This document shows, piece after piece, positions 16,501 to 25,908 of a stretch of 64,000 nt of DNA. Position 1 is the stretch's first letter. Each line of letters starts with the position of its first letter. The DNA lies in NCBI RefSeq assembly GCF_002162355.1, contig NZ_CP021434.1, positions 2,972,001-3,036,000 on the forward strand, in the 5' to 3' direction. The translations under genes were made by a program, and so were the position numbers. The notes under the pieces are model-generated. The model did not search any database. It was not told the origin of the DNA and saw only the letters and a list, made by a program, of their open reading frames with translations. Source of the DNA: Tumebacillus avium (GTDB taxonomy: Bacteria; Bacillota; Bacilli; Tumebacillales; Tumebacillaceae).

Positions 16501-18369
16501 ATGAAAAAACGTCTGCCTGAGGAAATCATCGAACGAGTACGTCAACATTTCGACATCGTTGATGTGATTGGTGAATATGTGCCACTGAAGAAGAGCGGTC
16601 GCGGGTATATGGGCTGCTGTCCGTTCCACAATGAGAAATCGCCGTCGTTTTCCGTCTCGCAGGACAAACAGCTTTACCACTGTTTTGGCTGCGGCGCGAG
16701 CGGCAATCTGTTCTCTTTCCTGAGGGATAAGGAAGGGATCACCTTTTTCGAAGCGGTGGAACAACTGGCCAAGCGCGCCAACATCGCACTTCCTGTCGAA
16801 GAGTTGGAAGACATCGATTCGCCCGAGTACAAGCGGCGCAAAGAGATGTTTCGCGCGCACGATTTGGCGGCAAAATACTATCACCACATCCTGATGAACA
16901 CCGATGCGGGCCTGCCCGGGCTTCGGTATCTCGAATCGCGTGGCATCACCAAGACGATCATCGAGACCTTTCAGCTCGGCTATGCGCCAAACGCGTGGGA
17001 TGTGCTCGTAAAATTCCTCTTAAAACGGGGATTTGCCGAAGATTTGCTCGTTGAAGCAGGGTTATTGTCGCAAAGCGAGAAATATAAAGGCAGATACTAC
17101 GACAAGTTCCGCCATCGTGTGATGTTTCCCATCCATGACGGCCAGGGACAGGTGATTGGATTTGGCGGACGGATTCTCGACAAAGGGGAGCCGAAATACC
17201 TCAACTCTCCGGAGACGCCGTTGTTCTCCAAAGGACGCCATCTCTACAACTTGCATCGGGCACGACCGGTGATGCGGCAAGAGGGGCGCGTGATTCTGCT
17301 CGAAGGGTACATGGATGTGATCATGGCCTATCAGCACGGCATACCGAACACGGTGGCTGCCTTGGGAACCGCCTTGACGAACGATCAGGTTCGACTCTTG
17401 CAACGCAACGTAGAAGAGATCGTCATGATGTACGACGGTGACGCTGCCGGTCAGAAAGCAGCCGTAAGATCGTCCGAAGTCATCAAAGAATCAGGCGCAA
17501 CTGTGAAAGCCAGGGTCGCAACAATCCCGGACGGATTGGACCCGGATGAGTTCCTGCGCAAATACGGCAAAGACGCGTTCGTTCGTGTCGTGCTTGACAA
17601 CTCAAGCTCGATGACGGCGTTTCGCATGCATTCGCTTCGAAAAGAGTTCAACCTTGGCACACAATCCGGCAAGGAAGACTATATCAAAGAAGTGATTCAC
17701 AAACTGCTCGTCACGGTCGGTTCACCGATTGAACTGGAAACGCTCCTGCGCGAACTCAGCGAGGAGTTCGGCTATCCCAAAGAGGCCATGGAGAAGGAAC
17801 TTGCGCTCGCCAAGAAAAGCCCTCCTGCGGGGGATAAACCTGACAGGAAGTGGAATACTAATAGAAATAATGCGGGTGAAGTGAGCTTTGCGAGCACAGG
17901 ACAACTGTTGCCGGCTCATATCAACGCAGAGCGGAAACTCCTTACTTATATGTTAATCGATGAAGGGGTAGCTAGACAAGTTCAATACACGCTGGCAGAC
18001 GAATTTTCTGTGGATGAGCATGGGGCGCTGGCCGCCCATCTTTACGCGTTTTACGCAGAACACACACAGGCGGACCTCTCGCTGTTTATCGGCGGCCTTG
18101 AGGACCGTGAGCTTTTGAAGCTGGCGACTGCTCTTGCGATGGAAGCGGATCACTTGGATCGGCGGTCTGATCGTGTAGACGCCCTGGTACGTGAATATAT
18201 TCAACGCATCAAGGTGTATCATTTGCAACTGGAAATGAAACGTTATGAACGGCAGATGATCGATTGTGGAAATCGAGGCGATACAGAAGGAATGCAGACG
18301 GCATACGACGAAATGAATCGTGTGAAGTCAATGATTCAATCTCTGGAAATTGCGCAAGCCGAAATATAA
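16501..18369 (+). CDS. dnaG: DNA primase
   Basis: 622 residues from ATG 16501, with GAGGGTGAT upstream; the frame opens earlier at 16411 without family sequence. The N-terminal zinc finger CCPFHNEKSP...YHCFGCGASGN (C-x2-H...C-x2-C) is followed by the RNA polymerase core and Toprim (LLEGYMDVI with the catalytic Glu, MMYDGDAAGQKA with the Asp pair). The C-terminal helicase-interaction domain ends near 622. DnaG synthesises replication primers. It is co-transcribed with sigA, as usual. Confidence 0.97.
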   Translation: MKKRLPEEIIERVRQHFDIVDVIGEYVPLKKSGRGYMGCCPFHNEKSPSFSVSQDKQLYHCFGCGASGNLFSFLRDKEGITFFEAVEQLAKRANIALPVEELEDIDSPEYKRRKEMFRAHDLAAKYYHHILMNTDAGLPGLRYLESRGITKTIIETFQLGYAPNAWDVLVKFLLKRGFAEDLLVEAGLLSQSEKYKGRYYDKFRHRVMFPIHDGQGQVIGFGGRILDKGEPKYLNSPETPLFSKGRHLYNLHRARPVMRQEGRVILLEGYMDVIMAYQHGIPNTVAALGTALTNDQVRLLQRNVEEIVMMYDGDAAGQKAAVRSSEVIKESGATVKARVATIPDGLDPDEFLRKYGKDAFVRVVLDNSSSMTAFRMHSLRKEFNLGTQSGKEDYIKEVIHKLLVTVGSPIELETLLRELSEEFGYPKEAMEKELALAKKSPPAGDKPDRKWNTNRNNAGEVSFASTGQLLPAHINAERKLLTYMLIDEGVARQVQYTLADEFSVDEHGALAAHLYAFYAEHTQADLSLFIGGLEDRELLKLATALAMEADHLDRRSDRVDALVREYIQRIKVYHLQLEMKRYERQMIDCGNRGDTEGMQTAYDEMNRVKSMIQSLEIAQAEI

Positions 18370-18407
18370 ACGTTCGTTAACTACTCCTTAGGGAAGGAGG
18401 GGTCGGG

Positions 18408-19556
18408 ATGGTGAAAAAAGTGAAACACACAGACACTCAACAGATGTCTTTGGAAGATGTAAAACAGATGCTTGTCGAAATCGGGAAAAAGCGCGGCGTA
18501 ATCACCTACAGTGAGATTATGGACAAACTTTCCGCTTTCGATCAGGATTCGGATCAGATCGACGAATTCTTTGACCACCTCTCGGAGCAAGGGGTCGAGG
18601 TGATCAATGAAGCGGACGATGAACAGCCGTTTGAAGATGATGACGACGATGAGGATGAAGACGGCCCGAAAAGCCTCGATGAAGAAGAGGAATTCGACCT
18701 CGAAGATCTGAGCGTTCCGCCGGGCATCAAAATCAACGACCCGGTCCGCATGTATCTGAAAGAGATCGGCCGTGTGCCGCTGCTTTCTGCTGAAGAAGAG
18801 ATCAACTTGGCGCTGCGCATCGAAAAAGGGGATGAAGAAGCGAAGCGCCGCCTGGCTGAAGCGAACTTGCGACTGGTGGTCTCGATCGCCAAGCGCTATG
18901 TCGGCCGTGGCATGCTGTTCCTTGACCTGATCCAAGAGGGGAATATGGGTCTGATCAAGGCTGTTGAGAAGTTCGATCACCAAAAAGGGTTTAAGTTTTC
19001 TACGTATGCCACCTGGTGGATTCGTCAGGCGATCACTCGTGCGATCGCAGACCAGGCCAGAACGATCCGGATTCCGGTACACATGGTGGAGACGATCAAC
19101 AAGCTGATCCGCATCTCCCGTCAACTCTTGCAAGAACTCGGGCGCGAACCTACCGCCGAAGAGATTGCAGCTGAGATGGACATGAGCCCGGACAAAGTCC
19201 GCGAGATTCTGAAGATCGCTCAAGAGCCGGTATCGCTCGAAACGCCGATCGGCGAAGAGGACGATTCGCACCTCGGCGACTTCATCGAAGACCAGGATGC
19301 ACTGGCGCCTGCAGATGCGGCTGCCTACGAACTGCTCAAGGAGCAGTTGGAAGATGTGCTCGATACGCTGACAGAACGTGAAGAAAACGTGCTCCGCCTG
19401 CGCTTCGGTCTCGATGACGGCCGTACCCGCACGCTCGAAGAAGTCGGGAAAGTCTTTGGCGTCACTCGTGAGCGGATTCGTCAGATTGAGGCGAAAGCGC
19501 TGCGCAAGCTGCGCCATCCGAGCCGCTCTAAGCGTCTCAAGGATTTCCTTGAATAG
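18408..19556 (+). CDS. sigA: RNA polymerase primary sigma factor SigA
   Basis: 382 residues, ATG behind AAGGAGGGG. Region 1.1 includes a very acidic run (about residues 75-88). Regions 1.2-2.4 are canonical ([51 protein letters not shown]), and region 4.2 has [20 protein letters not shown]. It is the housekeeping sigma factor. An antisense frame (18381-19583) is a shadow. Confidence 0.98.
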   Translation: MVKKVKHTDTQQMSLEDVKQMLVEIGKKRGVITYSEIMDKLSAFDQDSDQIDEFFDHLSEQGVEVINEADDEQPFEDDDDDEDEDGPKSLDEEEEFDLEDLSVPPGIKINDPVRMYLKEIGRVPLLSAEEEINLALRIEKGDEEAKRRLAEANLRLVVSIAKRYVGRGMLFLDLIQEGNMGLIKAVEKFDHQKGFKFSTYATWWIRQAITRAIADQARTIRIPVHMVETINKLIRISRQLLQELGREPTAEEIAAEMDMSPDKVREILKIAQEPVSLETPIGEEDDSHLGDFIEDQDALAPADAAAYELLKEQLEDVLDTLTEREENVLRLRFGLDDGRTRTLEEVGKVFGVTRERIRQIEAKALRKLRHPSRSKRLKDFLE

Positions 19557-19578
19557 AACAATACCTTCGAACCTTCGC

Positions 19579-19612
19579 AGCACTCACTTCTTTCTTGGTG
19601 AGTGCTTTTTTA
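19579..19612 (+). terminator. Terminator after sigA
   Basis: AGCACTCACT, a short loop, GGTGAGTGCTTTTTT. It separates sigA from the membrane protein gene 28 bp on. Confidence 0.88.
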
Positions 19613-19639
19613 TGCGATTTATCCGGGAGGCGTGAATCT

Positions 19640-20503
19640 TTGAACCCTGAGCAGAAGAAACTGATCATCGGCGAGATCAAGAAGTGGCGTGAGAGCAGAC
19701 TGATCCCGACCGAATATTGCGACTTTTTGATGAACCTATACGCGGAAGGCGATGCCTTTTCGCATGATCAACAAGCGGGGAGCAAGGCCAAATCGAACTG
19801 GAAAGCCAGCGCGAACGGCGGTGTCCTCGGCAAGGTGCTGCTTGTGATCACAGGCTTGTTGTTGTTCTTGATCTTTGCCCTTAATTTTACCTTGTTTCCC
19901 GAGCCAATGCAAATTGCTGTCCTCCTGCTCGGAACGGCCATTCCATTCCTGATGGCCTACCGAAAACGGGGCAAAAGCTCGCTGGCACAGACAGTTTGGC
20001 TGTTTGTCGCCGTGGTGATGGTGGCACTGGTTGGATATTATTACCTCAGCACCGACGGACTGCTCGCCGATCGCGGGGCGCTCAGCGGCACGATGGCTGT
20101 GGTGTTTCTGGTCTGGCTGCTGGCCGGAGCGGTGTTTCGCTCGCGGCTGGTCAGCGGGATCGGGACACTTGGGCTCTTGCTGTTGTACGCCAATTTCTTA
20201 GAAATTGTCGCGCAAGTCGGAACAAGCTCCTATGGTGTGCAGCATTTCTATTTTATGATCCCTGCGTTTCTGGCGCTGTTTTTCGCTGCGGTGCTGGGGC
20301 GATACCGCGTGTACATCGCGCCGGTTTTTCTCGGGGGAGGTCTGCTCGCATTATTTGGGCCTGATTTGCGGATGCTAGTGTTTGGGCTGAGTATGGACCT
20401 TTTCATGCAGATCCTCGTGTTTTTGAAGCTCGCGGTGCTGATCACGCTGTTCATCGTGTACCATCCGGGCATCAAAAAGTGGGTCGGACAAGTGTCACAA
20501 TAG
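19640..20503 (+). CDS. Polytopic membrane protein, DUF2157-like
   Basis: 287 residues from TTG 19640, 9 bp after GGGAGG (19625-19630); the longer frame from 19595 overlaps the sigA terminator. A cytoplasmic N-terminus of about 65 residues (NPEQKKLIIGEIKKWRESRLIP) precedes about nine hydrophobic helices. The N-terminal 'helix, short loop, LIP' pattern resembles DUF2157 proteins. No catalytic motif is seen and the function is unknown. Confidence 0.7.
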   Translation: MNPEQKKLIIGEIKKWRESRLIPTEYCDFLMNLYAEGDAFSHDQQAGSKAKSNWKASANGGVLGKVLLVITGLLLFLIFALNFTLFPEPMQIAVLLLGTAIPFLMAYRKRGKSSLAQTVWLFVAVVMVALVGYYYLSTDGLLADRGALSGTMAVVFLVWLLAGAVFRSRLVSGIGTLGLLLLYANFLEIVAQVGTSSYGVQHFYFMIPAFLALFFAAVLGRYRVYIAPVFLGGGLLALFGPDLRMLVFGLSMDLFMQILVFLKLAVLITLFIVYHPGIKKWVGQVSQ

Positions 20504-20514
20504 GGCGAAAAGTA

Positions 20515-20544
20515 TTGCCGTTTCTGACGGCGGTTGTGTATAAT
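20515..20544 (+). promoter_or_regulatory. Sigma-A promoter of the acyl-CoA dehydrogenase gene
   Basis: TTGCCG (20515-20520), an 18-bp spacer, TATAAT (20539-20544), with TG two bases before the -10 (extended -10). Confidence 0.7.
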
Positions 20545-20552
20545 GATTTTAG

Positions 20553-20573
20553 ATGAATGAATACGCACTCATT
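20553..20573. promoter_or_regulatory. FadR-type operator candidate
   Basis: TGAATGAATACGCACTCATT lies just downstream of the -10. It resembles the Bacillales FadR (TetR family) operator TGAATGA-N-TCATTCA type, which represses beta-oxidation genes until long-chain acyl-CoA binds. The right arm is imperfect. Confidence 0.5.
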
Positions 20574-20602
20574 TTTCCGTTTCCATAGAGGAGGGTATCT
20601 CA

Positions 20603-21742
20603 ATGAACTTTGATCTGACGCAAGATCAGATTATGATTCGCAACACCGTTCGCGATTTCGCGGAAGCTGAGATCAGACCGAACGCAGAGCATGTTGACAA
20701 GACGGGCGAATTCCCGTTTGACACGTTTATGAAGATGGGCGAACTCGGCCTCTTGGGCCTGCCGATCTCCGAAGAGTACGGCGGCGCTGGCGCTGACACG
20801 ATCTCGTACGCGCTGGCAGTCGAAGAAGTTGGCCGCGCTTGCGGTTCGCACGGCCTGTCCTACGCGGCAGCAGTATCCCTGGGTTGCAACCCGTTTTACG
20901 CATTCGGCACCGAAGAGCAGAAGCAAAAGTGGCTCGTGCCGCTGGCAGAAGGCAAGATCCTCGGCGCATTTGGCCTGACCGAGCCGAACGCAGGCTCCGA
21001 TGCATCCGGCACGCAAACCACCGCTGTGCTCGATGGCGATGAGTGGGTTGTAAACGGTTCCAAATGCTTCATCACCAACGTGTCCTTCGCGAAGATCTGC
21101 GTGGTGACCGCTGTCACCGACCGTTCCAAAGGGTCGAAAGGCATCACCGCGATCATCGTTCCGACCGATACTCCGGGATTCTCGACTTCCACGCCGTATG
21201 AAAAGCTTGGCCTGAAAGGTTCGAACACCGCGGAGATCATCCTCGACAACGTGCGCGTTCCGAAAGAAAACGTGCTCGGTACGGTCGACAACGGCTTCAT
21301 CCAGTTCATGAAGACCCTCGACGGCGGCCGCATCTCGATCGGCGCTCTGTCGGTCGGTATCGCACAAGCTGCGCTGGACGCTTCCCTGCAATACGCACAG
21401 GAGCGCAAGCAGTTTGGCCAATCGATCTCCAAGTTCCAAGCGATCCAGTTCAAGCTCGCTGACATGGCGATGAACATCGAACTGGCGCGCACCGCTGTCC
21501 ACAAAGCAGCATGGCTGAAAGATCAAGGCAAGCCGTTTGGCAAAGAAGCGGCGATGGCGAAACTGTTCGCTTCCGAGATCTGCATGCGCGCTTGCGACCA
21601 GGCGGTTCAAATTCATGGCGGCTACGGCTACATGAAAGAATACCCGGTAGAGCGTTACTTCCGCGACGCGAAGCTGATGGAAATCGGCGAAGGCACTTCC
21701 GAGATCCAACGCATCGTCATCGCTCGTCATATCGGTTGCTAA
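20603..21742 (+). CDS. Acyl-CoA dehydrogenase
   Basis: 379 residues behind GAGGAGGG. Family motifs: FGLTEPNAGSDASGTQT (FAD/substrate binding), RISIGALSVGIAQAALDASLQYAQERKQFGQ, and YPVERYFRDAKLMEIGEGTSEIQRIVIAR, where the Glu in GEGTSE is the catalytic base of short/medium-chain enzymes. It catalyses the first FAD-dependent step of beta-oxidation or branched-chain acyl-CoA breakdown; chain-length preference cannot be told. It stands alone, with its own promoter and terminator. Confidence 0.95.
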   Translation: MNFDLTQDQIMIRNTVRDFAEAEIRPNAEHVDKTGEFPFDTFMKMGELGLLGLPISEEYGGAGADTISYALAVEEVGRACGSHGLSYAAAVSLGCNPFYAFGTEEQKQKWLVPLAEGKILGAFGLTEPNAGSDASGTQTTAVLDGDEWVVNGSKCFITNVSFAKICVVTAVTDRSKGSKGITAIIVPTDTPGFSTSTPYEKLGLKGSNTAEIILDNVRVPKENVLGTVDNGFIQFMKTLDGGRISIGALSVGIAQAALDASLQYAQERKQFGQSISKFQAIQFKLADMAMNIELARTAVHKAAWLKDQGKPFGKEAAMAKLFASEICMRACDQAVQIHGGYGYMKEYPVERYFRDAKLMEIGEGTSEIQRIVIARHIGC

Positions 21743-21835
21743 ATTTAGCTAAATCCGATATACTATTAAACAGCAATCAAATATCCATTTGAACGGGTAT
21801 ATTGAACGCAGTCAACCAACCAACAATCCGCAACA

Positions 21836-21868
21836 CCCCCTCGTCCTTCCGGGCGGGGGCTTTTTTTC
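21836..21868 (+). terminator. Terminator after acyl-CoA dehydrogenase
   Basis: CCCCCTCGTCC, TTCC loop, GGGCGGGGGC and seven T; the stem has one or two mismatches. A perfect palindrome ATTTAGCTAAAT lies just after the gene (21743-21754). The rest of 21743-22001 shows no gene. Confidence 0.75.
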
Positions 21869-22001
21869 TTAAAGGGTGCAGAAATTCAAACTTCGCGAAC
21901 TGGCGCAGGAGAAGTTCCTCGTGAAATGGAAATATTTAGGAGGGCAGGCACGCTGACGGTGTCTGCCTTTGCCTATTGGATGTTGGGAAGGAGTGTGCAG
22001 G

Positions 22002-22727
22002 ATGAAAGCGATATTTTTCGATCTGGATGGAACGCTTGGCGCACATGGACAGGGCAGCGGGGCGTTTTTAGTAAAAGCGCGGGAAGAGCTGCAGGCGAAG
22101 TTTCCTCAGAGATCGTTTGGCGAACCTCGGGACTTTTTGATGTCGTACCGCAGCATCAACAACCATTCGTGGGGCGCATGGGTCAAAAAAGAGCTCTTGC
22201 TGCCGGTCGAAGGCGTGAAAGTACATATTTGGCGCGAGCAGTTGAAGAAGTTTGGCGTGCCAGACGAGCAGGCGGCAGCATTGGCCGAAGAGCTGAATGC
22301 GGCGATGCTCACCGAGCACCCCGACGATTGGCAGCCTGCGCCGGGCGTGCAGGACGTGCTGAAGTGGGCAAAGGAGCAAGGGGTGAAACTGCTCGTCCTG
22401 TCCAACGGGGCGGAAGAGGCGCAGGTGCCGAAGCTGCAGGCGCACGGGCTGCTCGACTATTTTGATCATCTGGTGTTCTCGCAGTCGATCGGCTATTCGA
22501 AGCCGGACCCGCTGTATTTTGAACATGCTTTAACGCTTGCCGGATGCGCCGCTGAAGACGTAGTGATGATCGGGGACAGCTTCACGCATGACATCGAGCC
22601 GGCCGATTTCCTCGGGATGCGCCGGGTCTGGATTTTCGAGGACGCGCCGATCTTGGGATTGCCCGACGACAACTCGGTAGCGGAACTGCGCGATGTTCCT
22701 GTTCGTTTGGCCGCTTCGCTGGCATGA
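22002..22727 (+). CDS. HAD-superfamily hydrolase (subfamily IA)
   Basis: 241 residues from ATG 22002, 8 bp after AAGGAG; an earlier in-frame start at 21969 is rejected. HAD motifs: FFDLDGTLG (nucleophile and acid/base Asp), VLSNGAEE (motif II), YSKPDPLYF (motif III Lys) and MIGDSFTHDI (motif IV). A helical cap lies between motifs I and II. It is probably a small-molecule phosphatase of unknown substrate. Its TGA overlaps the ATG of the following LysR gene. Confidence 0.88.
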   Translation: MKAIFFDLDGTLGAHGQGSGAFLVKAREELQAKFPQRSFGEPRDFLMSYRSINNHSWGAWVKKELLLPVEGVKVHIWREQLKKFGVPDEQAAALAEELNAAMLTEHPDDWQPAPGVQDVLKWAKEQGVKLLVLSNGAEEAQVPKLQAHGLLDYFDHLVFSQSIGYSKPDPLYFEHALTLAGCAAEDVVMIGDSFTHDIEPADFLGMRRVWIFEDAPILGLPDDNSVAELRDVPVRLAASLA

Positions 22728-23596
22728 ACGATCGCGACTGGCTGATCCTCAAAGTTTTGTACGAGAAACAAAACATCACGAAAGCGGCCGAAAGCTTGTA
22801 CATGTCGCAGCCGGCGCTGACCAAACGAATCCGGGGGATCGAACAGGAATTTCAAGCGGTCCTCGTCGAGCGCGGCACCAAAGGAGTGCATTTCACAGCG
22901 CAAGGCGAGTATTTGGCTCAATGTGCCGATGAGATGCTGGAGCGGCTGCGTCAGATCAAGGAGACGACGCTGAATCTGGACGCAGAGGTCAGAGGAACGC
23001 TGCGGCTGGGGGTCTCGAACTATATCTCCAAGCACAAGCTGCCCCGTCTGCTCAAGCTGTTTCGCGAGCAATTTCCCCAGGTGGACTTTAAAGTGCTGAC
23101 CGGATGGAGCCGGGATGTGTTTCATCTCGTCTACAATCAGCAGGTGCACATCGGGATTGTGCGCGGGGATTACCACTGGCAGGAGTCGAAACAGCTTTTG
23201 TTCGAGGAGGACATTTCGGTTGCTTCGACAGAAAAAATCGAGCTGGCCGACTTGCCGAAGCTGCCGCGGATCGAATACGCGATGGACCCGCTGATGCGCA
23301 TGCTGATCGAGAACTGGTGGAGCCGCACGTTTGCGCAGCCGCCGCTGATCGGCATGGAAGTGGACAAAGGAGACACCTGCCGTGAGATGGTGATCAACGG
23401 GTTGGGGTATGGCATTTTGTCCAGCGCTTTGGTGGAGAAGGACCGGGATTTGCACCGCATCACCGTGCGCGATGAGCAGGGAGCGCCGATCGTCAGGCAA
23501 ACGTGGATGTTTTACCGCGAAGCTGCGCTGGAAACGAAGCTGGTGCGCGAGTTCGTTCGGTTTGCTGAAAAGCTGGATTTTAAAAACGATCTGTAA
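22724..23596 (+). CDS. LysR-family transcriptional regulator
   Basis: 290 residues; ATG overlaps the HAD stop (ATGA). The N-terminal HTH is clear: NITKAAESLYMSQPALTKRIRGIEQEFQAVLVERG. The C-terminal part is a periplasmic-binding-like effector domain (GTLRLGVSNYISKHKLPRLL). It probably controls the downstream AEC transporter (23727), from which a terminator separates it. The effector is unknown. Confidence 0.9.
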   Translation: MNDRDWLILKVLYEKQNITKAAESLYMSQPALTKRIRGIEQEFQAVLVERGTKGVHFTAQGEYLAQCADEMLERLRQIKETTLNLDAEVRGTLRLGVSNYISKHKLPRLLKLFREQFPQVDFKVLTGWSRDVFHLVYNQQVHIGIVRGDYHWQESKQLLFEEDISVASTEKIELADLPKLPRIEYAMDPLMRMLIENWWSRTFAQPPLIGMEVDKGDTCREMVINGLGYGILSSALVEKDRDLHRITVRDEQGAPIVRQTWMFYREAALETKLVREFVRFAEKLDFKNDL

Positions 23597-23604
23597 GTGC
23601 CGGA

Positions 23605-23633
23605 AAAGCGCAGGAGGCTCCTGCGCTTTTTTT
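23605..23633 (+). terminator. Terminator after the LysR gene
   Basis: AAAGCGCAGGAG, short loop, CTCCTGCGCTTTTTTT. Confidence 0.92.
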
Positions 23634-23659
23634 GCGATTCCATTTGGTGATGGCAAGCG

Positions 23660-23672
23660 ATATCCGATTGGT
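23660..23672. promoter_or_regulatory. LysR-type site candidate upstream of the AEC transporter
   Basis: ATATCCGATTGGT, 55 bp before the AEC gene. Its reverse-complement near-copy (11/13) occurs at 25859-25871 between the MFS and second LysR genes. The shared sequence beside two LysR-linked transporters is suggestive only. Confidence 0.3.
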
Positions 23673-23726
23673 ATTTTAAGTTATGGCAAAGCCGTTCTAT
23701 GATCAAGAGAGAAAGGGGGCACGAAG

Positions 23727-24650
23727 ATGTATATTTTATTCGTCATTCTGTTGAACGTCATCGCGCCTGTTTTCTTGTTGATTGGGCTTGGTGCATGGTT
23801 GCATCGGAAATTCCAAATGGATCTGGGCACGCTGTCGAAGCTGACCACCTATCTGCTGATGCCTGCGGTCTCATTTCTGAACATTTATGAAAGCAATCTG
23901 GAGGGCGAGGCAGTCCTCGATATTTTAAGCTTCCTGCTCTTGCAAAGCGGATGCCTGATCCTCTTAACTTACGCCGTCGCCAAACTGTCCGGATGGGAGC
24001 GCGGGCTGTCGGCAACGTTTCAGAACAGCGTGGTGCTTCCGAACTCGGGCAACTTTGGTTTGCCGGTGAGCCAGGCGGTGTTTGCGAACAACCCGCTGGG
24101 TTTGTCGGTGCAGGTGATCGTCCTGATCTATCAAAATCTGCTCACCTACACGTATGGCTATCTCAATTCCGTCTCTGTAAACGCCAAAGGCTGGCAAGTG
24201 CTGCAGGAATTTTTGAAAAATCCGATCTGCTACGCGCTCCTGCTCGGGTTGGGCTTCAATACACTAGATCTGGAACTGCCCGACTTCGCGGGCCGGCCGC
24301 TCGAGTATCTCGGGAATGCATTTTTTGCGGTGGCGCTAGTGACTTTAGGCGCACAAAGCGCCCATCTGAAAATCGCCCGGCTCAACTGGCCGCTGGTGCT
24401 GAGTCTGGCGGGGCGCTGCATTGCAGCACCTGTCATCGCCTATTTCATCATCACCTTGCTTGGCATCGAAGGCACGGTGGCCCAAGCGCTGCTGATCGCC
24501 AGTTCCTTCCCGGTCTCCCGCAACAGCGCTTTGTTCGCGCTGGAGCATAACAATCATCCGGAATATGCGGCGCAGGCGGTGATCTTGTCCACGCTGCTCA
24601 GCTGCGTGACGGTCACGCTGGTTGTCTATGCAGCGAAGATGCTTTTTTGA
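23727..24650 (+). CDS. AEC-family transporter (auxin efflux carrier type)
   Basis: 307 residues, ATG behind GAAAGGGGGC. About ten transmembrane helices; the first is FVILLNVIAPVFLLIGLGAWL, and the family features VVLPNSGNFGLPVSQAVFA and SSFPVSRNSALFALEHNN are present. Bacterial AEC members move malonate, malate or other organic acids. The substrate is not determined. The last 38 bp overlap the convergent MFS gene. Confidence 0.88.
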   Translation: MYILFVILLNVIAPVFLLIGLGAWLHRKFQMDLGTLSKLTTYLLMPAVSFLNIYESNLEGEAVLDILSFLLLQSGCLILLTYAVAKLSGWERGLSATFQNSVVLPNSGNFGLPVSQAVFANNPLGLSVQVIVLIYQNLLTYTYGYLNSVSVNAKGWQVLQEFLKNPICYALLLGLGFNTLDLELPDFAGRPLEYLGNAFFAVALVTLGAQSAHLKIARLNWPLVLSLAGRCIAAPVIAYFIITLLGIEGTVAQALLIASSFPVSRNSALFALEHNNHPEYAAQAVILSTLLSCVTVTLVVYAAKMLF

Positions 24651-25812
24651 GCCCGTACAGACCGGTGGCGATGATCAGCAATGCGCAGAGCAGGATGCCG
24701 GTGGACGGCGATACGATTTGAAAAAGCGGCGCGGCCAGCAGCAGTCCGGCAGCAAGGCCGCTTCCGGCGAGCAGTTGGCGGATCGAATACATCTTGCCGA
24801 CATGCTCCGCCGGAAAACCGGTCTGAATGCGTCCGAGGATCAGCAGGTCGCCAATCGGGCTGCCAAAAGCGGCGATCGCCGCGCCGAGCATCGCGATCCC
24901 AAGCGTCCCGACCCCCATCACGGCAAATCCGGCGCCTAAGATCAGCTGGCCGATAAACATCGCCCGAAATCCCACTCGTGCAGCCAGACCGCCCGTGACG
25001 AGCAAGGATAGCACGTTGCCAATTCCGTAAGCGGCGACGATCAGCCCGTAGTCGCTGGCGCTGTCCGACAAAAGCGGTGCGCCGATCATAAAAGCAGCGC
25101 CCCACGCCACGTTGACCACGGCGAGGCTGCACAGCGCAAACAGCAGGGTCTTGTCCTGCAAGAGCAGTTGCCAAGCGGTGCGGATGTCCTGCCCGAGCCG
25201 ATTGTGCCGGGCGGTGTGCGGCTGGTGCTTGGGGAACTCCTGACCGATCAGGAACAGCACCGCGCCGGAGACGAGATAAGTCAGCGCGTCGAGCAGGAAA
25301 AAGTCGGGCAAGGTCAGCCACAGCAGCAAGAGTCCGGTCAGGCCGGGGCCGAGGATGCGGGCGAAGCGGTGCGTGCTGTCGATCAGCGCATTGGCCGCAT
25401 ACAGCACGCCCGGCTCTTTGGTCAAAGCGGGCAGGCTGGCCTGCAGCGCCGGCTGAAACAAAGTGCCAAGCGCGGCGACCAGAACGTGGACCAGCAAGAG
25501 CGGCCACAGCGTGCCTTCGCCGAGCCAATGCCAGCTGAGCGGCAGGAGTCCAACGAGGAGCGCGCGCAATAGGTCTGAAAAGATCATCGTTTTCCGCCGG
25601 TCGAAGCGGTCCGCATAGGCACCGCCGAACAGCCCAAGCAGCAAGGCGGTGACGGTGCCCGCTCCGGTGAGCAGTCCTGCGCTGCTCCCCATCTGTTGCA
25701 CCGCCATCCAAGTGATGGCGATGATGTACAGCTGATCGCCAAACGCGGACAGCATTTGCGACAGCCAGAGCCACACGAGGTGCGGCGTGCGTAAAAGAAT
25801 AAGATAATTCAC
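24613..25812 (-). CDS. MFS transporter (drug/efflux type)
   Basis: 399 residues from GTG 25812, 5 bp after GGGAGGAG; a longer frame from 25863 is not needed. Twelve hydrophobic helices with YADRFDRRKTMIFSDLLRA, the loop 2-3 signature of the DHA3-like group of MFS exporters. Export of a toxic compound or peptide is the usual role. It is divergent from a LysR gene (25909) that likely regulates it, and overlaps the AEC gene tail to tail. Confidence 0.88.
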   Translation of the reverse strand: MNYLILLRTPHLVWLWLSQMLSAFGDQLYIIAITWMAVQQMGSSAGLLTGAGTVTALLLGLFGGAYADRFDRRKTMIFSDLLRALLVGLLPLSWHWLGEGTLWPLLLVHVLVAALGTLFQPALQASLPALTKEPGVLYAANALIDSTHRFARILGPGLTGLLLLWLTLPDFFLLDALTYLVSGAVLFLIGQEFPKHQPHTARHNRLGQDIRTAWQLLLQDKTLLFALCSLAVVNVAWGAAFMIGAPLLSDSASDYGLIVAAYGIGNVLSLLVTGGLAARVGFRAMFIGQLILGAGFAVMGVGTLGIAMLGAAIAAFGSPIGDLLILGRIQTGFPAEHVGKMYSIRQLLAGSGLAAGLLLAAPLFQIVSPSTGILLCALLIIATGLYGLKKASSLHRQPA

Positions 25813-25858
25813 GAAAACTCCTCCCTTAGCCATCATCGTACAAGGGGAGGGGTTATTT

Positions 25859-25871
25859 ATCAATCCGATAT
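25859..25871. promoter_or_regulatory. LysR-type site candidate between the MFS and LysR genes
   Basis: ATCAATCCGATAT lies in the 96-bp divergent spacer (25813-25908), next to TATAAT (25876-25881). It is the near reverse complement of the site at 23660-23672. Confidence 0.3.
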
Positions 25872-25908
25872 GATCTATAATGATTATTAGATTTTTTTAT
25901 GGGGTGAG

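Noticed and set aside
18381..19583. 400-residue minus-strand open frame
   Set aside because: Antisense to sigA.
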